Source: Bacteroidota bacterium
GTDB taxonomy: Bacteria > Bacteroidota > Bacteroidia > Bacteroidales > Porphyromonadaceae
NCBI GenBank assembly: GCA_023396255.1
Contig: JAEWWU010000023.1
Coordinates: forward strand, 1 to 21,881
Direction: 5' to 3'
DNA: 21,881 bases
Positions 8,183 through 16,871 of the stretch are shown here, in pieces. The first letter of the stretch is position 1. Each line of letters starts with the position of its first letter. The position numbers were made by a program, and so were the translations under genes. The notes beneath the pieces were generated by a model. It did no database searches and was not told the origin of the DNA. It saw only the letters and a list, made by a program, of their open reading frames with translations.

Positions 8183-11100
8183 TTACTGCGTAAGATTGAA
8201 TTTGAGACTAATTCCGAAAGAAGTATTATTAACCGGGAAAGAAGCTGTACTGACAAGCGGACTATTCATATTCCAATCGAAGTACCCTCTTAGGGTAATC
8301 ATTCTGCTCAAGGCATAGTCGGCATAGAACTTAAGGATATGAGCCACATTCCCATTAGTTGCTTGGGTAAAATTGTCTTGAATTTTGCGAATTAACATCG
8401 AAGTACGGCTATAAGAATAGTCGCATCTGAGGGTCATACTCCCTCCTGATTGCAATAGAGCCTCTTGTTGTTTTTTGGAGGAACGTCCTTTGGGCTTCTT
8501 CTTTAGCCCCAACAAAGAAGAGAAATCGTCTATTTTGTAACTAAATCCCAAACTAATTTCGTTGTTACTGGATTCCATCAATTGGTAAGAAGTAAGGTTA
8601 AGGGTTAAGTCTCGAGACTTATTCCAACGAGAATTGATCCCCAACCCATTCTTCAATGTAACCTCAACACCCAGCAGAGGGGAGAATCCCTCACGAATAC
8701 TTACAGACGGGATGTCGTAGGGCATAGAAGCAACCATCTTTCCGACAGAAAGAGCATCTTGCTGAGAAGTTATATAGCCCAGGGGATGGTCACTTACCTG
8801 TTTTTCGTTCAAACGGTTCCAACCCAAGAAAGAAGTATAGTTCCCCACGGTATAAGTAGATCGATAGTTATGGGACAGCGAAAAGTTGCGGAACACATCC
8901 TGCAAGGCTTCTACCCTACTCAAACCTGTATAAGTGATGTTCCAATTGGGCAATACTTGCCACAAAGAAGTAAAAGGAGAGAGAGATTGCCGTTGAGCCG
9001 AACGCCCTCCATAGGCAGCCAAGAAAGCTGGGATAAGTACATCTGCACTATTTTCCCGCACGACCAAACCACCGACTCCGCTTATCCCCCCATAGAGGGT
9101 GCGCAAACGGTCAGCTATAACGGTTCTATTGTTGAGGAATTCGGCAAAAACTTTTGAGTAATACCCATCCGCTGCCTTGACAGATGAGAATAAGCCCTTC
9201 AAGGCAATGGTAGAGGCATTGAATGTTCCTCCATAGGTACGGGGCATCCCCTTAAACATATATTGAGTTTCCTCTCTCTTGGCATCGTGATAGTCAAAAG
9301 TCAATGAGAGAGAAAGATCGGGTAGAGGTTCCAAATTGACCCGAACATTGGCATCTTCCCCCCGGGTAAACATAGATGGGTTGATATTGTCTTCTCTATC
9401 TATGAGCCATCCCCTTTCAGCGGCCTCCGTCACAAAATTGTTATCTGTAAGCCCAAAGGCAAACTTCAATCCCGGAGCTAAAACTCCCCTATGATTTTGT
9501 TGCCCGCCGGCTGCTCCAATGGTTGGCAAAAATCCGGGAAGATGTAATCCGGAAGAACGGGTGTAACTGACCGATACATCTCGCAGCATTGTGATCAATT
9601 TTATTCCCCCATCCAAGAGATTCATCACAAAGGGAGAGGGCTCTTTGGGACGCTGCGCCACCACGTTCAGATTGATGTTTATGGTGTCTTTATTATTGAT
9701 TCTAAAGCTATTGGCATCTATAATTTGCACGGATACGGGATAGTTTTTCCCCTCTATGGTACGCGCTGTTACCGTGAGAGTTTTGCTGTTTAGATTATGT
9801 TCCACCAACACAGTGGTATCTGCTTTCAAGCGCACCTGTTTAGAGTATTTGTTAGGTGCCTGCTTAGGTTTGGCACCATCGGGAATTTCTTGGTCAAAAG
9901 AGTCTTTCCTATCCCTGTTGCGCAAAGAGTTAGCTCCGGAAGCCCTCGAAGAGGATTTGTTTTTCCTTTTCTCGTACTCTTGATAAAAAGAGAACTTCCG
10001 ATAAAAGTTGAGAAGATTCATCGAGACACGTCCCTCCAACCTCATTTGATTGCTAATGGTGTTACCCAGCGAAACCTTTTGAACCAATTGTGCCCCCCTG
10101 TCCCAATTGTACGTGGCATTGTAGGTCGCAGACCCTGTGAGGAAATCCAAATAAGGGATGAGGGCAAAGGGCAACGTATAAGTAGCATTTAGATTTTGAT
10201 CATAGTGGATGGGGCTTCCCAATTCAGCCAAACTGCGATTGACAGAATCTTTCCAAATCTGATATTGATCGGGTTCCAATTGGCGATTGACTTGTACGTG
10301 GGGCTCTTCTATTCGTGCATTGGTTCCCGAATTGAAATTGAGTTTAAGATGGGTCGTTGGGTTCCAATTAACCGATAGTTTTCTATTCCAAACAAAATTT
10401 TGGACAAAGGATACCGGTAATTTGTCCAAATCTCCCACCCCCGGAATAAAGTTGCGTATCTGTTGCTCACTGTAATCCCTTATAATATTGGTGCTGAAAT
10501 TGATGCGAGAAGGCAGGTAGTTGATCTGATAATTCTGTAAAGCGGACAAAGACGAAGCTATGCTTTGTGGAGTTTTACTGTCACGCTTTATAAAGGAAAA
10601 CGGGCGCAAGGGAGGTACCACGGGAGCATAATCGTAATTAAAAGCTCCTTGCCAATTGATATGTCGGTCATATTCAATTTCCGGCGTAGTACGCTCATTG
10701 GTATTGTACGAGTAACTAAATGTAAAGTTCGCCGGGTCATAGGGCATCGGAGTTTTGCTCTTTATATCCACTCCCATATTAGAGAGTGAAAAAGAGTGTG
10801 CCGTGGTTTGAGTTACGGTGCGCTCTCGGATAGAATCTCGGAGTTCTTTGGTAGGGGCATTCTTTAGAGATTCGCTCAAAAGGATATCTTGGTCGAACGG
10901 ATTGTATTGCGGAGATACCATTTCGTGCTGATAGGTGTAATAAAAAGGAATACGCACCTTGGCTTTTTCCGGGAAAAAGCGACCAAGTTCAAAGTTGGAA
11001 GAAAGATTCATTTGGCGCAGATCTTCCAATCGCCTCTGCGACAGAGACTGATCCAAAGCTCCAAAGCCGGCACTCTGTACCGTTCCCCTTGCATTGAGCG

Positions 11101-14100
11101 ATCCTATATCGCTGAGCTTGAGCTGTACATCGGCATTAGCGGCATATCCCCCTTGCTCTTGGTACTCGCTCAAACGCAACTCATTGACCCAGACTTCCAC
11201 TGATTTTATCTGTCCCGAGCCATTACGCACCCCTATCAAAATCGTTTTTACGTTGGAAAGAGAGGGGTTTCCCATCACGGTAATGGTATTGCGTGCATTT
11301 TTCTCGTCCGGGACAGAGTAGGGTGTATAATAGTCTGCCGTCCCCTGAGCCTGTGCCCTATTGCGCCTCATCTTGAGAGAGGTTAACTGCTCAAAGTTGA
11401 AATCTATCTTGTTGTTCTCGGGCCATACCAAAGCTCTGTCGGTACCGCTATCCCCATATACTCCGTGCGGAGTGAGATCTAAGGGTACACTATATTCGTA
11501 ATAATTGTTGCGATAGTCCGAACCCAAACGGATAAAAGCAGACAGTTCTCCGGATGAAAGCCCCGTATCATCATCGGGCAACTGCTCTGCGTGGGTAAAA
11601 AGTTCCAACCGGCGGTAACGGCGCAAATCCAACCCCGAATTTTTGTACACAGCCCGTGCATCCCCCGGAGACAATCGCTTTACCTTGAGGCTGAGAGATT
11701 GCTCGTTTTGCTTGGTTGCCTGTGCCTGATCCGGAGAAATAGAGCGCAAAACTCCGGGAGGTAATACATAATTAACGGGCTTGCGATCGCCATTCTCCTC
11801 GATATTGACCGTACTGACCTCCAACGTGGCATTGGAAACGGGATTCACATTGGGAGCGTGTAATTCCCTATCATATTGGCGCCACTCTCCACGAACCAAC
11901 TTGAAGGTCCCCAAGCGCATAAACACTTCGTGAGAAAATCCGGTTAAGTAGAGACGAACAAATCGGATGGTTTTGAAGTCTGTTATTCCACCTTCTTTTC
12001 CGGTAAAGTTGCGCACCGGTATTTTGAACTGATACCACTTAACCGAAGAGGTCTCTCCATTGGGTAGCGATACGGTCACATTGCGTTCATCTACTATAAA
12101 GTTGTTCCCCACTTGTAAATCTTTGGGACGGAGCGATACGTGGTACTCAAAATAGCGTTCGTTTTCGTTCAAAGTATTGTCCTGGTTAATATCTTCCACA
12201 TCCGGAATCAACCTGCTGGCGATGCTATACGATCCCGTTTGATCTTTAGCCTCTGCACTGTTGCCATCGACACCGTTAAAATATTTGTAACGTTCCAAAA
12301 CGGGAGCTTTAGCATCATCAAAAGACTGGTCTCTAAAGTGCTTGAAATTGTCTCCCGCAGGGTCATTGATGCGGCTCATAGGATCTTCTCTCCAACGTCC
12401 CAAAGTTTGTTCACCTACGATACGTTGCAGATCGGACAAATAAGTTGCATAAGTGGGAAAAGTCTTTTCCTCTTCGGTTGATAACCCGTTGAACCCCACA
12501 TCTTGCTTCTCTCGTGCTCCCGGGCTATTGTCAAAGGCATAGCCAGAGGCTTGTCGTACGGACACTTTTCCCCAAACCGTTGTTTCAGTGGCAGAGGGAT
12601 CATCGTTGATGGGCAAGCCATTCTCAAAGAACTTCTTTTCGTCTTTGAGTACCTCTTCGGAGACTTCTCCCAGATTGAGAAACAAATCTCCCCCCGCATT
12701 GGGGTCGGTATTGTAAATAAAGGGGTCGAGCATCCAGAACTCTACATACTCAATGTTGGAAGCTTCAAAATCGCTTTGATCGATCTTGCGTGTAATCCCT
12801 CCCCACATTTTTTGCGGATTGGTAAACAGCCCTTCCGTGTTCAAATCTTGCGTATTGAGGTTGTAAGGTCCCGGCTCTTGCGGATAAAACGAAAGGTTGA
12901 GGGTTTGCAGATAGCTCTGCATTCCAAAGGCCTGATCTCTGTAAGGGAACAACTCGTGCATCTTTATTTCTCGCACATAGTGATTGGAGAGCAGCTCCGG
13001 ATTGTTACGAATATAAGAGGGGGTAAGCGAACTATTCTCTCTGTTAAACATAGGATCTATGTAAAACCACGCCAATCTTGCTCTATGGTTTCCGTAGTGG
13101 ATATCATTGACCAACTTCGCCTCGGGGAAAGGATCATTTGCCCCCGAGTGCTGTGGAACAGAAGACAAAGACCAAGCATATGGATTGAGAAGGTCTATGC
13201 TTCCTTGTGAGGTTTCAAAATCGTCAATATAGCTGTGTCCTTTGGTGTATTGCCCTTCATAGTGCCCCGGAATGAGGTGAGCAAACTCGGCATTTATGGT
13301 CACTTCGGATGGTTTGGTAAGATTGAGTAACGGGATATAATCCAACACATTGGTCAGCCACTGCGATTCCTTGCGAGCTGAAAAATTGACGCCCCAAAGC
13401 GTGTTGCGCATCGATTCGTCCCCCATTCGGGTTTTTGTCGTCAGAGGCATTTCGCTTAGATGCATAAAAGTTGCTCCCAACGAAACCAAAGGAGAAAAAT
13501 GATAATTCAGATCTACTCCAAAAACGGTTTTGCGCTGAAGGTTAAAGAATCCCTTATTTTCTAAAGAAACATCCACACGAGTACCGCTATTGAGCACAGA
13601 TTCATTGAGGATGGTCACCGTTCCCATCGCATAATTAACGGTATAGTCTACATTCTCTATCAACTGTACTCCACCGGCAGTTACAACCACAGAGCCGGGA
13701 GTTACGTTCATCGCTCCCAAAGAAATCTGTCCGCCTGAAGCGGCCTTAAACTCTCCTCGCAAAATGAACTTGTCTTTTTCTGCCACCTGTTTGGCGGCTA
13801 CAAGGGTAGTGTCATAAATTTCTCGATAGCAATACTTTTCTATCAAGGCTTTGTCCCCCAGTTTGTTGGCAAGAGTAGCCCCAAACGGCTCCACCGTAGA
13901 GAATATTACAAGCCCCTTACGGGTAGAAACGGTATAATCGGGAACAAAGTCGAACAACCCATCCGGATAAGGTTCGTTGCGCTTATCCAAATGGTCTGTT
14001 TCCAATACCCTAATCAGAGGCTGCCCCTTAACGGGTCCTTCGTCGATGTAAGGGAGTGCTGTTCCTTGCCCATCGTTGCGGTAGTAGATATCCAACTTAA

Positions 14101-15733
14101 AACGATCGGATTGCAAATCCATAACGTTGGAGCCCAAAGAATAGATATTACGCATCATAAATAACCAATAGGGAGCTGATGGCGTAAGAGAAGTACCCTT
14201 GAGCAACTTAACAAACAGATTGTCGGTGCTGTTGTCCGGGCGATCTGTACTGAATTCACCTACCTGATATACCTGTCCGCCATAAGTATACTCGTAAGCC
14301 ACCCCCAAAACCTCATCGGGTTGCAAACGGATATTCAGAGAGATGTAGCCCAACAGCTCGTTTACGGAGTATTCAGAAGTAGATAAACGGCGGGCACTTT
14401 CTATTTTTTCGTAGTCCTCTCCCCCCGTATAAGTTCCCGTTAGCAATTGACTTACTCGGTCTATACTTCTGAGCCCACCAATGCCAAGAAGGGTTGAATA
14501 AAGGCTGTTAGCCTTATTGGCCGGCAAACCTCCTTCTGTGACGACCACCCCGGGAGCAGTTACCTTGCGAGGCTCGCCCAAGTCGGTAAAGGCCAATATG
14601 TTGCGTGCTTCGTCAAAACGCCCTCGCTTGTTGGTTACCCAAACTTCCACTCGATTGATTTTAACTCCACTACCCACCAAAGGCAAAGTAGACATAGCCT
14701 TGTCATACCCGTCTCTAAAGTAATGCCCCAAAAAGAAGTGTTTGTTTTCATCATAGGCGTTGGCACTAAATTCAAAAGCCGTGGTTTGGGCTCCTCGATC
14801 GGTAGAGACGCGCTTGGTTTCTGCCTCTTGCTGACTGACGACCATATCCACATCCAGTTTCCCAAACTGCATCCGTGAATGGATCCCAAACAGAGAAGCC
14901 CCTCCTTGGATCAGAGAGTTGCGAGGTCGGAGCGATACGTTTCCGGCCTCAAACACCTTGATAATATCGTCCTCTTCCCCCTCATAAGCCAACTTTAGTT
15001 TCTTACTGTCGAAATCAAAATTGGCCTCTGTGTTGTAGTTCAAATTGAAATTGAGTTTGGACCCCACCGATGCCTGTATGCCGGCTTGAATCTTTTCGTT
15101 GAAGTCGAAAAAGGTATGCCTGCGAGAATGTATCGGAAGCGAAGGGTTATCCGTTGCATTACTCCTAACTCCCAAAGAGATTTCTGCAGACCCTTGGGTG
15201 CGCACCTTAACTCCTCCCGGGCCAAAAATCTTTTCGGCAGGACCAAGTTCAAACCCAAAATCGAACGGATTAAAGCCCGATTTGGACTCTGCGGTGGCAT
15301 CTTCTCGAATTTTTTGCCCGAAATAGTCAGCCGTTTCCCGAGCCGCTCTTATGGCTGTGTATTGAGACAAGGTATAAGCCGTAGGAGTGCCTATACGTTT
15401 GCCATCGAGTGTGGTAATCAATAGATACTTTCCGGAAGCTGCATCGTAAATAAATTCGGTTCTTATATTAGATGGGGTACGCAAATCCATCGGATGCTTT
15501 TGTTGCACATCATCGTGGCTTCGCGGGTAGGTCTTGGTTATGGGAAAACGCACCACACTGTCTCGCTCTTGTCGTATGGGAGCCGAAACCTCTACTTCCC
15601 GATCAAAAACCGCTTTTGGATAGATCGACCACGCACGAAGGTAAAGGGGCAGCGTTAATAAAAGTAACGCCCCTATGCTCCAAAATAAGTTTGAAGCGGA
15701 TCGTTGGCGAGAGTTCTTTTGGTTCGAGTTCAT
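8183..15733 (-). CDS. sprA: SprA/Sov, type IX secretion system outer-membrane translocon
   Basis: This 2516-residue protein matches the SprA family (Sov in Porphyromonas gingivalis, about 2500 residues). SprA forms the very large beta-barrel pore through which type IX cargo crosses the outer membrane. Residues 14-35 are a signal sequence or hydrophobic N-terminus. Family-typical text includes VNELLGYISLNIRLQPDEVLGVAYEYT split by short gaps, near residues 450-480, and the QVYQVGEFS segment near residue 484. Many beta-strand-rich blocks follow, and the protein ends with an aromatic strand, SFGISLKFNLTQ. No frameshift or large deletion was seen. It follows ruvA after 29 bp and precedes the DUF5686 gene by 8 bp. 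Its presence predicts other type IX genes and C-terminal-domain cargo elsewhere in the genome. Confidence 0.95.
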   Translation of the reverse strand: MNSNQKNSRQRSASNLFWSIGALLLLTLPLYLRAWSIYPKAVFDREVEVSAPIRQERDSVVRFPITKTYPRSHDDVQQKHPMDLRTPSNIRTEFIYDAASGKYLLITTLDGKRIGTPTAYTLSQYTAIRAARETADYFGQKIREDATAESKSGFNPFDFGFELGPAEKIFGPGGVKVRTQGSAEISLGVRSNATDNPSLPIHSRRHTFFDFNEKIQAGIQASVGSKLNFNLNYNTEANFDFDSKKLKLAYEGEEDDIIKVFEAGNVSLRPRNSLIQGGASLFGIHSRMQFGKLDVDMVVSQQEAETKRVSTDRGAQTTAFEFSANAYDENKHFFLGHYFRDGYDKAMSTLPLVGSGVKINRVEVWVTNKRGRFDEARNILAFTDLGEPRKVTAPGVVVTEGGLPANKANSLYSTLLGIGGLRSIDRVSQLLTGTYTGGEDYEKIESARRLSTSEYSVNELLGYISLNIRLQPDEVLGVAYEYTYGGQVYQVGEFSTDRPDNSTDNLFVKLLKGTSLTPSAPYWLFMMRNIYSLGSNVMDLQSDRFKLDIYYRNDGQGTALPYIDEGPVKGQPLIRVLETDHLDKRNEPYPDGLFDFVPDYTVSTRKGLVIFSTVEPFGATLANKLGDKALIEKYCYREIYDTTLVAAKQVAEKDKFILRGEFKAASGGQISLGAMNVTPGSVVVTAGGVQLIENVDYTVNYAMGTVTILNESVLNSGTRVDVSLENKGFFNLQRKTVFGVDLNYHFSPLVSLGATFMHLSEMPLTTKTRMGDESMRNTLWGVNFSARKESQWLTNVLDYIPLLNLTKPSEVTINAEFAHLIPGHYEGQYTKGHSYIDDFETSQGSIDLLNPYAWSLSSVPQHSGANDPFPEAKLVNDIHYGNHRARLAWFYIDPMFNRENSSLTPSYIRNNPELLSNHYVREIKMHELFPYRDQAFGMQSYLQTLNLSFYPQEPGPYNLNTQDLNTEGLFTNPQKMWGGITRKIDQSDFEASNIEYVEFWMLDPFIYNTDPNAGGDLFLNLGEVSEEVLKDEKKFFENGLPINDDPSATETTVWGKVSVRQASGYAFDNSPGAREKQDVGFNGLSTEEEKTFPTYATYLSDLQRIVGEQTLGRWREDPMSRINDPAGDNFKHFRDQSFDDAKAPVLERYKYFNGVDGNSAEAKDQTGSYSIASRLIPDVEDINQDNTLNENERYFEYHVSLRPKDLQVGNNFIVDERNVTVSLPNGETSSVKWYQFKIPVRNFTGKEGGITDFKTIRFVRLYLTGFSHEVFMRLGTFKLVRGEWRQYDRELHAPNVNPVSNATLEVSTVNIEENGDRKPVNYVLPPGVLRSISPDQAQATKQNEQSLSLKVKRLSPGDARAVYKNSGLDLRRYRRLELFTHAEQLPDDDTGLSSGELSAFIRLGSDYRNNYYEYSVPLDLTPHGVYGDSGTDRALVWPENNKIDFNFEQLTSLKMRRNRAQAQGTADYYTPYSVPDEKNARNTITVMGNPSLSNVKTILIGVRNGSGQIKSVEVWVNELRLSEYQEQGGYAANADVQLKLSDIGSLNARGTVQSAGFGALDQSLSQRRLEDLRQMNLSSNFELGRFFPEKAKVRIPFYYTYQHEMVSPQYNPFDQDILLSESLKNAPTKELRDSIRERTVTQTTAHSFSLSNMGVDIKSKTPMPYDPANFTFSYSYNTNERTTPEIEYDRHINWQGAFNYDYAPVVPPLRPFSFIKRDSKTPQSIASSLSALQNYQINYLPSRINFSTNIIRDYSEQQIRNFIPGVGDLDKLPVSFVQNFVWNRKLSVNWNPTTHLKLNFNSGTNARIEEPHVQVNRQLEPDQYQIWKDSVNRSLAELGSPIHYDQNLNATYTLPFALIPYLDFLTGSATYNATYNWDRGAQLVQKVSLGNTISNQMRLEGRVSMNLLNFYRKFSFYQEYEKRKNKSSSRASGANSLRNRDRKDSFDQEIPDGAKPKQAPNKYSKQVRLKADTTVLVEHNLNSKTLTVTARTIEGKNYPVSVQIIDANSFRINNKDTININLNVVAQRPKEPSPFVMNLLDGGIKLITMLRDVSVSYTRSSGLHLPGFLPTIGAAGGQQNHRGVLAPGLKFAFGLTDNNFVTEAAERGWLIDREDNINPSMFTRGEDANVRVNLEPLPDLSLSLTFDYHDAKREETQYMFKGMPRTYGGTFNASTIALKGLFSSVKAADGYYSKVFAEFLNNRTVIADRLRTLYGGISGVGGLVVRENSADVLIPAFLAAYGGRSAQRQSLSPFTSLWQVLPNWNITYTGLSRVEALQDVFRNFSLSHNYRSTYTVGNYTSFLGWNRLNEKQVSDHPLGYITSQQDALSVGKMVASMPYDIPSVSIREGFSPLLGVEVTLKNGLGINSRWNKSRDLTLNLTSYQLMESSNNEISLGFSYKIDDFSSLLGLKKKPKGRSSKKQQEALLQSGGSMTLRCDYSYSRTSMLIRKIQDNFTQATNGNVAHILKFYADYALSRMITLRGYFDWNMNSPLVSTASFPVNNTSFGISLKFNLTQ

Positions 15734-15763
15734 CGGGCAAAAACGTCGATACGAACAAACTGA

Positions 15764-16354
15764 TTAAAGCCTTTGCAGGGCTTGTCGAATTAGGTCTTCC
15801 AGCGAAAGAGTTGGGTTTTCCTTGGTTAAGGCAACCAGAACCTTTTTGATTTGAGGTTCAGCAAACCCCAACATTTTCAAAGCACTGGTAGCTTCGGCAA
15901 CCACCACACGTTCGTTGCCGGAAGAGAGGTTTAGGACATCGCCACTTGGCTCAAACGATACTTTTCCCTTGAGATCGACAATGATGCGCTGAGCCGTTTT
16001 GAGACCAATTCCCTTAACCATCTTAATACGATCTACATTCCCCTCTTCGATAAGGGTTGCCAGCTCTACCGGAGTATAAGAAGATAAAATCAATCGAGCG
16101 GTAGAGGGCCCCACTCCGGAAACGGTGGTTAGCTTGCCGAAGAAGTCTTGCTCCTCCTCAGTCAAGAAGCCGTACAGATCGTGGCAATCTTCGCGCAATA
16201 TTTCAGTAATCCATAAGCGCACTACTCCATCGAGGTTTTGCAACTGCGTATATGTGGGCAGAGTAATTTGCACACTGTACCCCACTCCTGCGCACTCGAT
16301 AAAAGCGACGGTTGGGGTGAGTCTGTCTATAATACCTTTGAGATAGGCTAACAT
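15764..16354 (-). CDS. ruvA: Holliday junction branch migration complex subunit RuvA
   Basis: RuvA (196 residues) binds four-way DNA junctions as a tetramer and recruits the RuvB motor for branch migration in recombination and repair. The N-terminal OB-fold covers about 1-64 (MLAYLKGIIDRL...). Two helix-hairpin-helix motifs are seen at 78-86 (VSGVGPSTA) and 113-124 (VKGIGLKTAQRI). The C-terminal RuvB-binding domain covers about 150-196 (TSALKMLGF ... LIRQALQRL). Length and motifs are normal. It is the first gene of the ruvA-sprA-DUF5686 operon, an adjacency of ruvA and sprA that I believe is common in Bacteroidetes. Confidence 0.97.
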   Translation of the reverse strand: MLAYLKGIIDRLTPTVAFIECAGVGYSVQITLPTYTQLQNLDGVVRLWITEILREDCHDLYGFLTEEEQDFFGKLTTVSGVGPSTARLILSSYTPVELATLIEEGNVDRIKMVKGIGLKTAQRIIVDLKGKVSFEPSGDVLNLSSGNERVVVAEATSALKMLGFAEPQIKKVLVALTKENPTLSLEDLIRQALQRL

Positions 16355-16418
16355 AAATATTTACTGTTACAAAATGCAACAAAAAGCGAGGTTATCCCCC
16401 CTTCCTATCGGATAAACG

Positions 16419-16426
16419 CAAAAGTA
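16419..16426 (-). promoter_or_regulatory. Candidate -7 element (TACTTTTG) for ruvA operon
   Basis: The minus strand reads TACTTTTG, an exact TAnnTTTG match, about 65 bp upstream of the ruvA start. No clear -33 TTTG is present. The same octamer precedes the lipoprotein gene at 18205-18212. Confidence 0.4.
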
Positions 16427-16584
16427 CTCATTTTGTTGTGAAGTAGAGAAGATTGTGCACAGTTCTAAGAAAAGAGCATCCCTTGTGATTGCGTAAGGAG
16501 GGAGTAACAAATTTTTTATTCAAATCTCATCAGAAGGTGCAGCCGTTTTGCTCTTCGGGCAAGAATAAGTTGTGGTATCGGATC

Positions 16585-16617
16585 CAAATATACTTGACTT
16601 TTGCAGCCTTTTTCAAA
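16585..16617 (-). promoter_or_regulatory. Second candidate promoter toward ruvA (TTTG-N21-TATATTTG)
   Basis: On the minus strand a TTTG (16614-16617) lies 21 bp before TATATTTG (16585-16592). This is the best two-box match to the Bacteroidetes promoter pattern in this gap. A transcript from it would have a leader of about 225 bases before ruvA. It lies directly beside the TTCCC/GGGAA cluster, which could regulate it. Confidence 0.4.
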
Positions 16618-16736
16618 AATTCCCTACTGAATAAAATTTGCTCGGACAGAACAAAAATTGGCAGGGAATTATCTCAAATTAATTCCCTACTAATCGGGAA
16701 TTAGTTCCCTACTTTTTGACTATTTGCAGGGAACTA
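16618..16736. repeat. Cluster of alternating TTCCC/GGGAA inverted half-sites
   Basis: Six half-sites alternate in orientation: TTCCC at 16620-16624, 16683-16687 and 16705-16709, and GGGAA at 16664-16668, 16696-16700 and 16729-16733. AGGGAATTA (16663-16671) pairs exactly with TAATTCCCT (16680-16688). AGTTCCCT (16703-16710) pairs exactly with AGGGAACT (16728-16735). A 17-bp direct repeat beginning GCAGGGAA occurs at 16661 and again at about 16726, with two mismatches. The pattern suits either a multi-site operator or a small palindromic repeat element. Confidence 0.7.
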
Positions 16737-16744
16737 TTTCAACT

Positions 16745-16784
16745 AAAAAAGAGCCCAACGAAACAAAGTTTGTTCATTGAGCTC
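16745..16784 (-). terminator. Rho-independent terminator after the LRR lipoprotein gene
   Basis: On the minus strand an imperfect hairpin starting GAGCTC and closing GGGCTC (16751-16784) is followed at once by six T residues (16745-16750). It lies 87 bp after the lipoprotein stop codon. Confidence 0.7.
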
Positions 16785-16871
16785 CACACGAAATTTATAG
16801 AAGTAGGATTCTCCTACCCATCGTAAAACAATTACACTTAAAGACGATTCTGCAAAAGAATGCACTGCATC

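Larger units (their letters stand above)
16355..16871. other. 517-bp intergenic region upstream of ruvA
   Basis: Moving leftward from the end of the lipoprotein gene, this stretch holds the gene's terminator (16745-16784), a cluster of alternating TTCCC/GGGAA half-sites (16618-16736), and two minus-strand promoter-like boxes (16585-16592 and 16419-16426) that face ruvA. I saw no supportable gene. The 71-codon plus-strand ORF crossing it runs through the repeat cluster and has no recognisable features. Confidence 0.6.

Noticed and set aside
12503..13210. Plus-strand ORF of 235 codons within sprA.
   Set aside because: It is antisense to a well-supported part of sprA and has no motif; long antisense frames are expected in such a long gene.
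16489..16704. Plus-strand ORF of 71 codons upstream of ruvA.
   Set aside because: It runs through the palindromic repeat cluster and has no recognisable domain or signal.
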